A DNA stretch of 60,000 nt from Antedon mediterranea. Taxonomy: Eukaryota > Echinodermata > Crinoidea > Comatulida > Antedonidae. The stretch is taken from NCBI RefSeq assembly GCF_964355755.1, contig NC_092675.1, forward strand, positions 6,484,312 to 6,544,311. The letters run 5' to 3'. Positions 1 through 11,200 of this stretch are shown here, piece by piece (the first letter of the stretch is position 1; every line of letters starts with the position of its first letter). Position numbers and translations under genes: made by a program. Below the pieces are notes generated by a model that made no database searches, was not told where the DNA came from, and saw nothing but the letters and a program-made list of their open reading frames with translations.

Positions 1-433
1 CAAATTTAAACAAACCGTATTACGTGTTTAAGTTTATTTCAATATTTTGTTATTGCTCTATATGGCGCTGTTCAGACGAGACATGGAAATACTGATCCAT
101 AGCTGTATTTTTGTTTTGTGTTACTTTTTTGAAATAATACATTTTATTGAATTTAATTAAAATATAGTGTTAAATTGCTGTAGATTTTATTGAAATATAT
201 ATATTATTCTGACAGTACTGTATCTGCATCAAACGATTAAAAAAAAATCGAAAATAAAGGAACATTTTTGTGTGGCGATATAGAGGGCGCACAAAACAAA
301 TTGATGTTGTCGTTCACACCGGAATAATATACAACAGTGATTTACGAAGATGAAGACAGATCTACAGGTAGCTCTCATAGTATAAGTAAACTGTATCTGA
401 TAATCAATGTTTCTACTTGTTTTCTACACTCAG
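1..433. other. AT-rich left edge without a supported gene
   Basis: I see no exon here apart from the acceptor that ends at 433. An ATG at 350 opens a short frame (MKTDLQ...) that stops after 11 codons. No donor in it has the phase 1 needed to join the CUB exon that starts at 434. A first exon for that CUB would have to lie left of the window. Confidence 0.5.
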
Positions 434-796
434 GGCAATGTAACACACAATACCTGACTGAAAGAAGTGGCGATATAGTATCAGAAGGCTATCCAAATGG
501 TTATCCATCAAACCTGGATTGTAATTACGTCATATCAATACCAGACGTCACCAATATTCAAATTAGCTTTGTGGACTTCTTTATTGAGCCATACTTTGAC
601 AAGTTGTTGATTGGAACTGGAACAATTATCGGTGAAAACCAAATCCAAGACTACTCGGGGCATGCGCCAGAATTCGCAGAAAGAGCGCCACCGGACAAAT
701 TGACAATTTTTAGCAGTGAAGTATGGCTTAGATTTGTAACATCAGAAACAAATTTCGAGACTTATCGAGGTTTTGATTTGAGCTACAGTTCAGAAG
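434..796 (+). CDS. orphan CUB-domain exon (CUB1)
   Basis: This single exon is bounded by a pyrimidine-rich acceptor (cag at 431-433) and a donor (gtaa at 797). It is 363 bp long with phase 1 at both ends. The translation runs from GQCNTQYL to DLSYSSEG. It has the CUB layout: an opening Cys, the SEGYPNGYPSNLDC turn typical of CUB domains (SPGYPxxYP), a central DFFIEPYFDKLLIG strand and a closing GFDLSY strand. It matches CUB2 and CUB3 of gene A. It lies upstream of gene A's signal-peptide exon, so in a transcript starting at 2119 it would be left out. It may be the first module of a longer isoform starting outside the window, the end of an upstream paralogue, or a relic. The domain call is strong; the gene membership is open. 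Confidence 0.75.
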
Positions 797-2118
797 GTAA
801 ATTGTTATTATTCAAGATTCTTTATTGGTTATATATAATTATAGTTTAGAACTCCTATTTGAGACACCTAGGACCAACTCCTAATAACAGGGACACCCAT
901 ATTAAATCTTGGTTCCCGTTCGTAAACGCGAAGAGGCAAGTTTATCGTCTGACCAATCACGACGCGATGGATCATTTAAACTGTGATTGGTTAACTCACT
1001 TGCGTTGCCGCTTCTTTGCGTCCAATTGGGAACCAAGCTTAAGGGGACAAATATATTTTAAAATGGCAACACAGACCTCTATTAAAGTGAATAAAACAGA
1101 TAAAAGATGTACTTATACGAATAATAAAAGTTAATATTGCGCAAATAAAGAATGTGTATACTACGGTATCTTTCAAGAAATTAATTTGCCTTTTTGCTTG
1201 AGACATTCTTCAATTGTGACCAATACATCACATGTAATACGCTGGGCACTTTTACAACCCTTTTATTTTATTTTTAGTTTCTTTATCCACATTAACATTT
1301 GTAACTGCTTTGCCTAATTTAATCATTGTAATTACCCCTTATAATAAATTAAGCTGCGTTTATGTTATTTTACTTTTTGTAAATATTTAAGCGATGTAAC
1401 AAGCTACTCAGTTGATAGATTAATTAAACTAATACTGTAAATACTGTATACATTATACAGATATTGACTGCTTAGAGGTTAAATATAAGATTTGACATCC
1501 TCGAGGGAATGATATGTTATATTACATAGCCAACAACAAGTTGAATATCTACTGCTTTAAATTCATTAAAGTAAATACTGTAAATATATATAACCTTTTA
1601 CTTCATATCAAACAATGCATATTATAAAATAAGTTAATAAGTGTCAATTATCAGACATACAATAATGTTCGCATGAAGCAATGAAATGGTACGGTAACAG
1701 ATATAACTCACATGATCTTATCAATTCAATAAAAGATGTATTTATTGTGAATAATATAACGAATTTATCCTACAGATATTAAAGGAATACACATACAGTA
1801 TTTATAATAAAAACAATTAAACACTTGCCACCATCTCAGAATTTAATTTGATTCCCGATGATTCCTTTCAATATCCGATCTTGACCCTTGACACGAGGCG
1901 ACGTGTGTCTCATTGCGTGGATTATTATAACGTTGCGGATTTGTGATAACAGATTGTTTGAATATTGGTAATAAGAGAAATAGTTATGTATGGTCTTAAT
2001 AACACAGGTAGTCGAGTGCGATCAAAGTCCGCTACCTTAGATTTATTGTCAAGTTAATATTAATTAATATCGTTCAATCGACTTGTATTCAATTTTCCAT
2101 TGAATACATGTTGTAGCT
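797..2118. other. intergenic or intronic DNA between CUB1 and gene A
   Basis: Apart from a GGTTCCC-ended MITE (911-1034) I see only AT-rich sequence. No exon with sensible splice sites was found. Reading on from the CUB1 donor gives a short hydrophobic tail before a stop, which AT-rich intron sequence can produce by chance. Confidence 0.5.
911..1034. mobile_element. MITE family 1, diverged copy
   Basis: The segment starts GGTTCCC and ends GGGAACC. It has internal inverted pieces (ctgaccaatcacgacgcgat against ctgtgattggttaactcac) that recur in copies at 4884, 5059, 38050 and 41014. An open frame over it is a by-product of the repeat. Confidence 0.65.
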
Positions 2119-2215
2119 ATGATGGATCGAATAATGTTATTAAAGTATAATGTTGTTTTTAGTTGTTGGCTTTATATGCTATTATCTCTAAGCACTGTGT
2201 TGGTTAAATCGCAAG
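2119..2215 (+). CDS. gene A exon 1: start codon and signal peptide
   Basis: Two adjacent ATGs (2119, 2122) open a frame beginning MMDRIMLLKYNVV. A hydrophobic core (VVFSCWLYMLLSLSTVLV) and a small polar end (KSQ) follow, then a donor (g|gtagg) in phase 1. This is the expected form of a secretory signal exon, and its phase matches the CTLD1 acceptor at 2828. The first about 35 nt (from tagctatgatgg) closely resemble part of a repeat at 47521 and 47632, so the start codon may lie in old repeat DNA. No promoter element was identified. The 611-bp intron after it (2216-2827) shows nothing recognisable. Confidence 0.7.
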
Positions 2216-5200
2216 GTAGGTTGTTTTAACTTTTTCAAAATAAAGAAATAAGTAATCTATTCAGATTCAGATATTTGGAGAAAAATACATTAAATGCGAA
2301 GTGATTGAGCGTTGGTTCTCAACCATGGATAGCAGACTCTCATTGTAGTTCAATTATCTTCTTGTGGATTTCATACGGCTTGATCCACGGAAACGGAGAC
2401 TCTTTATTCAAACACTTGCGGCCAAAATAATTAACTACATTTAAGATACCGAAATCATTAGACCCCAAATGCTGAAATCCTAAAAGTGGTCCTTTGTATG
2501 TAAAGACTAATACTGTAGGAAAAGGATGAGAAAGTAAAAATAGCGAAAATCAGTGTTTTAAATTTATTAAGTTAATACTTAGATCTAATTAATATAATAT
2601 TATATTAATCTATTATGATCACCACAATCATCATTTATATAACACATTATCTAATCTATCTTTTAAATACCTTTTATATTTTTATAAGTAATTACGTTAT
2701 TTTCTATGGACCAGCGATTCCAAAATAACAGATTGAATTGGATTGGACATGTACCTCATTTCTCATAGGATATAAATACCCAAATCTGAGTTGGCATACT
2801 AATAAATGTATCCTTAACTTCTTACAGTTTGTAGGGATGGCTTTCAAGAAGGACCGGATGAGCGATGCTTTTTTTTCAGTACCGAAATGGACTCATGGAA
2901 TGGTGCTCGGAGAAACTGCCAGAATGTGACCGACGGTGACCTGGCAATCATTAGTGACGTAGACGAACTAATTTTTCTTGTAAATCAGACAATGAAAATG
3001 ACTGATACGTTTTGGTGGATAGGTACGGTTTATTGCTATAACAATAATAATAATAGTTCATTCTTCTTGATCTAACCTGTATCCATTTTGTACACCTGGG
3101 TGGAAAGAGGCAAATGCAACTAAAGTGTCTTGCCTAAGGTTACAAGCAATGCGGCGATGGATTTGAACCACGAACACACGATCGACCATTAATCGTCCAC
3201 ACTGCGCCACAATGCTCTTACATAATAATACACGTGTTTCTTTCTCTTTTTAATCTTCAAAATGTATTGCCAATTTATTCTTACGAAATCTGTTATTAAC
3301 TAAACAGAACATTAATTTATCAGTATCGTATTTTTACAAGATTTTTCAATCAAGTGTAATTGCTTTTCCATAAACTGTTGTGAACAGACAAGCGTGGAAC
3401 CAAAAATACCAGGCTACTAAAAAATGGAATAGCCTGGTAATGTTTGCTACCAGGGATACTGGACTAATTGTTTCACGCATAAACTACTCCAATCCAACCA
3501 ATTTCGGTCTGTAAGACCTTGTTTATATAGGCCTAAAATAAATAACTATCTTTAAACGCTCCTTTTTCTATCGGAGTTAAATCCAGCGCGTGTGACGTAT
3601 AACGTTACATTGGATATATCACCTAACCTATCGAAGTTATAGTTATGTACATTGGAGTTATATCGGAGTTAACAACATGGAGGTATACGAGAGTTATCCG
3701 ATCGCACGAGCAATTACGTCTGTTACTCTGATATATGATAATTAGAACCAGCTTGAATCCGTTAAATAATGTACGCTGAACTCTAACTACGTGTGAACAC
3801 AGTAATACATTAACAAAGCAATTCTGCTAACATTGCACTTTGCATGCCTGTATCGAGTTTATCATTTATTTGTCTCCTTTACAGGTCTCTATGACGTCTC
3901 TGTAGAGGGTATGTGGAAGTGGGTCGACTGTTCTGCATCTACCGCCTATCAACAGTCACTCTGGGAACCAGGACGTCCTCTAGAAGACACGTTCGATTGT
4001 GGAGCGATGACGCAAAATGGCACCCTCATTGACTACCAGTGTAACAAGACGAATTTACGTTATGTTTGTGAAATCGTATCAAAAGGTAAAATAATTTGTA
4101 AAAAATACCAAGTCTTTGTCTCGGTACACTATCAATTATATTTTAAATGTCTAAATTCTTAAGACCGAAATTCAAATTTCAGAGATTTCTCAATTTTGTA
4201 TTTTTCGTGCAAATATAATAAAAAAAAAAAATTAAAAAGAATTTAAAAATAATAAGTAATATTAATACCCTGCATATCATCTAACAATGAATTGTTACAT
4301 TATCATATATTAAAGATGTATTGTCCCCCAAAAACATGAAAAATTAAGATTAATTTAATCAGACTTTGAATATGTTATTTTGTAGTTTTAATCAAGTTAA
4401 TCACTTCCATAGAAAAAAAAACGAGAAAAAAAAATGTTTTCACTCGTAAAATGAATAAATAAATGGTTAAATTCAACCAAAAATCCATTGGCTGACAGCC
4501 AATTTGACCATTTTTTGCTTTAAATTACATTTTTTCAGACAAATACATTTTTTTTCGATCAAATTTTTGGCCAAAGTGGATAACTATTATGTTACATTAA
4601 AATGGAACATTCTACAAAATAATTTTTAAGAATCTTTTTTTCAGGGGAAAAATACATCTTTAAATGTTCTTACTGTCATTTGATTTGCCTAGAACACTCG
4701 AACATTCGAACATTTCGTTTAGACACTCTCCCACAGGTATCCCTAGGCCTAAAATGATGATGCTATTAGACCTACACTATATTTAATCAATGTCCTAAGT
4801 TCATTATTATATTTCTACTATTGGACTAACTTATATTAAAACATTATAAACGAGCCTTCGTGATCCTCATATGAACTAAGGCGTGGTTCCCACTAGAACG
4901 CAACGCAACGACGTATTGACGCAAACTGCTGTGTATTGCGTAATCACAAAAGTGGGAACCGACGACGCAATAGTGCTGCAAATGTCGCTAGTTTGATTTC
5001 ACGCAGGCGGGGGAAAACACAATTATTGGAAGGGCATTTTCTTTCGTTGCAAAAGCGTGGTTCCCACTAGCGACGCAACACAAGGACGTAACGCAACGCA
5101 AGTGAATTGACCAATCACAAGCGATGGCTTATTCGATTGTGATTGCTAACTGTCTATAACTTCGCTTGTCATTGGTTAAAACGCTTGCGTTGCGTTTACG

Positions 5201-8200
5201 TCCTTGCGTTACGTTCTAGTGGGAACCAAACTGTAGATTACGTTACGTTGCGTCGCTGATATAATAGTAGGACTCTTTTTTTGTTTACCGTATTTAAGAA
5301 GATATTTAAGATACCTATATTCTATTATACTTATTCATAGTTTGGCTTTTTTTACTTTAAGAATTTACTCAAAATAACACTAATGTTAAGAACGTTACTG
5401 GGACTGTTCTATCGCCTACTGCTGTTGAAATAACGTGGGATGTTTCACCCTACTCATGTGACGTAATTGGATACCGGATTCACTATAAAGATGGAAGCAC
5501 AGAAAATGACGGTAAGATATTAAACAAAACAATTACAGTTTCATTATCGTGAATGCAAAGAAGAAAATTAGCATCATATAATATTAGTAGAACAAACTAA
5601 TAGTGGCGGATCTAGAATGTTGAAATAGGGGGAAGAGAGAAGGCCTAGATATTGTAAAGTGCTGAACTGAAAGTAATGTCCTATCTTTTACATTGCCTTT
5701 TCCTATATCTACTTAGATCCGTCGATGCTAAAGTTTGTTTACCGCGCCGATGCCTAGTAAACACTGCCTAGCGCAATTAGTTGCCATTTTTAATATGCTG
5801 ATTAAGGCCCATTTACACTAGGACGATAAGTAGATAAACATACATTTTTCATACATGGAACAAATAAATCTAAAAAGTTATCCTAGACCTATAATAACCA
5901 TCTATGCTGCCATTGATGAAAATAATATTTTCACACGTCCAATCAAATGACGTCATGATTAGTAAGAGAAATAATATCGATACAATGATTTTATTGTGTT
6001 TATTGATCATGACGTCATTTGATTGGATTTTTTCAAATATTAATTTTATCAAAGACAGCATAGATGATTATCCCATAGTGCTAGAACGAAAACTTGTTTA
6101 ATTTCTTTTTTTTTGTGTAAAAAAAATACATGTTTATCTGCTTATCGTCGATCGTTATCGTCCTAGTGTAAACGGGCCTTTATACGGTAATATTAATGAA
6201 AGTTCACAAATTTAATAGATAATCCAATTTCATAGTTTACCGTAAACAAGTATTTCAGCATCGGTTATAACAATAGATAATTTGGAATTAAGGTTATAGT
6301 ATGTTTGTATGGTTTATTAGGTCTATTTATAATGCACACATGACTTCTATATTTGTATTATCCTCCATAAATAATGTTACTTGAGTAGTGTTATATATTT
6401 AATTATAATATAATACCTAAACCTAGGTAATAATCTTATCTACTTTAGTCCCTGACCAATCATCTTTGTATATTTTACATTATGGTTATGGTGAAATAAT
6501 TAAATGAAATAGATAAATAACACATTCATGGAACAAACACTACTCTGGTGACAACAATAATTCCTTAGTATCATAGACCTCATCTTTTAAAATTCTTTAA
6601 AATCTAAAAAAAACAAAACAAAATGAAGAAATCTTACCGACATCACTTGAGAAACAGAACGGCAAGACAACAAATAATTCTAAGACGATTTTAAAGATGC
6701 TCATATTTATACTCAACAACTCATTTACTGATTCGTAGAGAAAAGAAACTGAGCTCACGTCGTTCAGTTTGATTTCTAATCAATCTAATTGCTTTCTGCT
6801 TCCTTATATATTTTTAAAGACATTTGCGGATAATAACTTTACCAGACGATTCATGAATTATTGCAAGCTATCATATATTATATACTAGGCCTATATTAAA
6901 TGCTCTTGCTGTCATTTGATTTGCCTAGAATTGATGTGTTCATGGCATTGATGATTTTGTGTTTGACTTTTAACATGCACATGAAGATGGAAAGCAAAAC
7001 AAATCTGATTAAAGCATAAATAATCTTTTTCACACTTTTATAAGTAATGATGATTTCTATTGTTATAATGTGCTGTAGATTCACTGACTGTATATGGAGG
7101 TGATGTCAACTTTACAACCATTACGCAATTAAAACCAGGAACGTTATATAACTTTACCGTTGCTGCTCTCCTCATTGATCAGGAGTTGGGGGAAGTTGGA
7201 CCAATACAACTACAAACCCAGCAAGGTAAATAATAATAAAAAATAATAATAGAAAGATTGATATAGCGCAAATAAACGAAAAAGACAAAAACACCGAGCT
7301 AGCACCCAAACCGGAGTATGGGGACACGACACCATCACCGCTAACTGGGGATCGGTTAAGTCTTGATTTTTTCAGGGATCCGGTGCTTCATAGCCTAGTT
7401 AAAAAACAACAACAGGCAAGAAAAGTGAACAAAAGCAAAAATAAAAAAAAGGATTATAATCAAAACCATCCATCCGAGGGTATGTTTTAAAATAATGTGT
7501 TTTTTGAGTAACACGTTTAAAAACATTTTACATAATTACGGAACTCACTCATATATGTTATCTTTTTAGAGTGCCGTCATTCAACGTTAACCTCTGACAC
7601 GGGAAATATTACGTCACCGGGGTATCCAAGTATGTACTACGCAGATGCAGATTGTGTTTGGCTCATATCGGTTGGTCAAGACAGAAGAGTTGTTTTAGAA
7701 TTTCTGTTTGCCGATATTTCTGCTGGAGACTACATACATCTTGGAGATGGGTTGGACATCAACGAAGGAGAATTTCTGGTATATACCTTTAATGTATTTG
7801 CATTTATTTATTTATTGAATGAGACTTACAATAGTACCAGTTTCGCTTGATTGTAAGTAAATATGAAATTTGAAAAAATATAGCTAATACTAGTAAAACA
7901 AATATAAAGATTACACAGTGATACGTTTTATGTCTTTAACTTCCCCTGAATATAATTCAGAAGTTAAAAAGAAATAAACTAATCAATTCACAAACTATCT
8001 GAACAAAAAATCAAACACACACAATCAAACAATCCAGGGGAGAGTTAATTTACAATTTCAATCTTAACAAACCAACCAATCAAAACTCAACCAAAAAACC
8101 AAACTACTAACAATTGAAAAATAAAGAAAAACACAACAAAAAAACACACAAACTAACCAAACAAACAAACCAACCAATATTAAACATTTGGCTACGTCCC

Positions 8201-11200
8201 GACTGACTACCGTACGAAATCAAAAGTTGTTAATTATGCATTTTTCTAGGTCTTAAATTCAACATCACTTGAATTGGATTCTGGTCAAATTCGTAGTGAC
8301 TTTAACCAGATGTGGATTCGATTTACATCAGACACCATTGACAACGGAGCTGGATTTGTACTCAATTTTTCTACAGGTAACTATGGAACATCAGGTAATA
8401 ATAAATAAGTAGATAAATTATTAATTATAAATGCATATTTTATAATATTATGATATTCTGTCATGCATTTGAATAATTTTATATTTTAATTAGGCCTAAA
8501 GCAAGAAAACTCCGGATGTAAACATTTTTTTCTTTTCTTTATACTTACAGAAGTCGACTGTCCCCAGAATTACATAGAAGGTCCAAACAACACGTGTTAT
8601 TTCTTTGGAACATTCGACGGAGGTTACGTTTGGGATTATGCTAGGACAGCATGTAAATATGTTAAAAATGGGGATTTAGTTATAATCAATGACGAGAACG
8701 AATTAGCATTTCTCCTCGAGAAAACTCAGCTACAATCTCCAAATTCAAGTTGGTGGATAGGTAAGAAACTTTTTATAAATAGTTTATCCAGAGAGCACCT
8801 TTGGTCGTTGTTAATTTCAGCAACAACCATTTGATAGGGCTGCTCTTTAAACAAAGAGGGGGAGAGAGCGCGATAACTTTTACTCCCATTTCATATTTTC
8901 TAGGCCTCAAACAAAGTATGATTGCGACGAACCACGTACTTCATAGCGTGACCAGAAAGTCATTCCATCGCATGGTGAATTTCCGCATCTCCCGTCGCTA
9001 TGACGTAGTTCGATTCGGACAAACCTGTCTGACGTGGTTGAACCTAGTATCAGACTCGATGATAGATAGAGACCAGTGGTAGATTCTGACCACTACCACT
9101 GGACACTATATAATATAATCCATATCTATGTTTTATCTTGGGTTACCAAAACTTCCAACACACTAGGTTATTATGATGTATCAGTGGAAGGCATGTGGCA
9201 GTGGGTGGATTGCAGTAATTCGACGTCTTTTCAACGCGATCTCTGGGCTCCAGATGAGCCAAACAATCCGCCAGACGACTGCGGCGCTTTGACTTTTGAC
9301 GGAGCTGTCTTTGACTATCAATGTGATATTAGACTTAATTACATTTGTGAGGTAACAGATCGAGGTAAGAAATAAATTAGTTAAATAAATAAAATACATA
9401 TTCACCATCATTTACCTTTCAAATAATATCAACTAATACTTTTATATTATTGGTGCTTACGATTACGAGAAGAAATACACTGTAGGCCTACTCCTGGATG
9501 GGGAATTGGGAGAAGCCAAGCGAAGTGATTGTCAATAATTATAGTCTGCCTCAGAGCCCCTAGATAATCAATATTTAAATAGAGTTAAAGGAAGACTTAA
9601 TCATTGGTAGGTTCTTGAAACCTAACCAACTTTTCTGGTGGCTACTGCATGAATTGATATTTTTAAACGTGTTATATATATTTTGTATTTTTAGTATCTT
9701 CCGAATGTGCAGCATGTATATGTAATAAATTATTTATATTTTTGTTATAACAAGTGTATGCTTTTTAAAAAGAATTTTCGCAAGATGACATCAATGTTCA
9801 GAATGTTTCCGTGTCAGTTGTTTCATCAAGTCGGTTAGAAGTCACATGGGTTCCATCAGAATACAACTGTGACGTATTAGGATACCGTGTGTATTATTAC
9901 AAAGTAAACAACGTCACAGGTAGGCCTACAAGAATAACAATAAAAACAATCGTTGTATGTACGTACTGTGTAACGTAACGTTCATTGCATGTCTACAACT
10001 TTTTGTTAGAGGCTCCTTTGTGGAGCATTAATATACAACATTGTATTTTGATTACATAACTGTATAAAACTTTGCATGCCTTATATAGGCCTTTATTATT
10101 ACGTAACTATTTTACCTTTTGCATGCCTTATATATGCCTTTATTACGTAACCTTGCAAACGTATGCATGCCATTTATAGGCATTTATCATCAATATATTG
10201 CATAACATTTTTTTTAATTCGCCATTTTACTCTTTTGTTTTATTCAACATTGTCACTGGATGATTTTTAGAGTTTGTATAGTTTGTCCGTTTCAATGAAA
10301 TGCATGCATTATTTTGTATTCACTTTTTTTATTTATCGCACAAAGATGTATTATCTAGTGGATTTCAATTTGTATTTACACTACCAAGTACTTTAAACAA
10401 CCAGGATTCAATTACCATGTATGCACATAATCCATCTAATCGTACTGGCACTTTTAATATTACCTGTCCTGGAATTTCGTACGAAGAAACAGTCGTGTTC
10501 GAGGATGTTAACGCTACAGTTTCTATTCCGCAAAGCGTGTTATCCACCGGCTCAGAATTCCAAAACGGAACAGTTGTTATTAACTCTGATATTCCAATAT
10601 ATGTACACATTGTGATTTACCAAGCGACTTCGGCTGATGCATTTACAGTACTTCCAACCCAGGCTCTAGGTACTGAATATCTAGTAGCTTCTTACAATCC
10701 TGGGGAATGGGCGTTACCAGATGACGGCGTTTTGCAATCGGAATTAACGGTGACCGCGATGCACGATAACACCAGCGTAACATTTGAGGTCACTGCATCG
10801 GTAAATTTTCAAAATAAATCACAATATGGACCTGAAAAACCTTTTGAAATCTTCCTTCAAAAATGGGAGTCGATTCAACTTCAAAGTAAAGGAGATCTAA
10901 CAGCTTCGCGTGTTGTAGCTGATAAATCAGTCGCTGTCTTGTCTGGAACAAGTTGTGCATTTGTGCCGAATGCAACTCTTGCATGTGACTATCTGGTTGA
11001 GCAAATGCCTCCTTCAGACTCACTTGGAAAGACATTCATCGTTTCACCATTCCTTAACCGTTCCTCCTCTGGATTTGTTTTAAGAATAATTCCAGACAGT
11101 GATGATACACTTGTCAACGTTTCTGGAAGTGTCCATTCTATTTCAAAAGGAAAGTTTAAAGAGATTGATATCACTTCAGGCGAGTTTCTGTACATACAAT

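Noticed and set aside
350-385. Signal-peptide exon for CUB1 (MKTDLQVALIV)
   Set aside because: The frame stops at 383 and no donor gives the phase 1 that the CUB1 acceptor needs.
859-1134. 91-codon open frame
   Set aside because: It lies over a MITE with inverted ends and has no similarity or splice support.
5870-6101. Two mirror-image open frames with similar peptides on opposite strands
   Set aside because: They result from the inverted halves of the MITE at 5805-6179.
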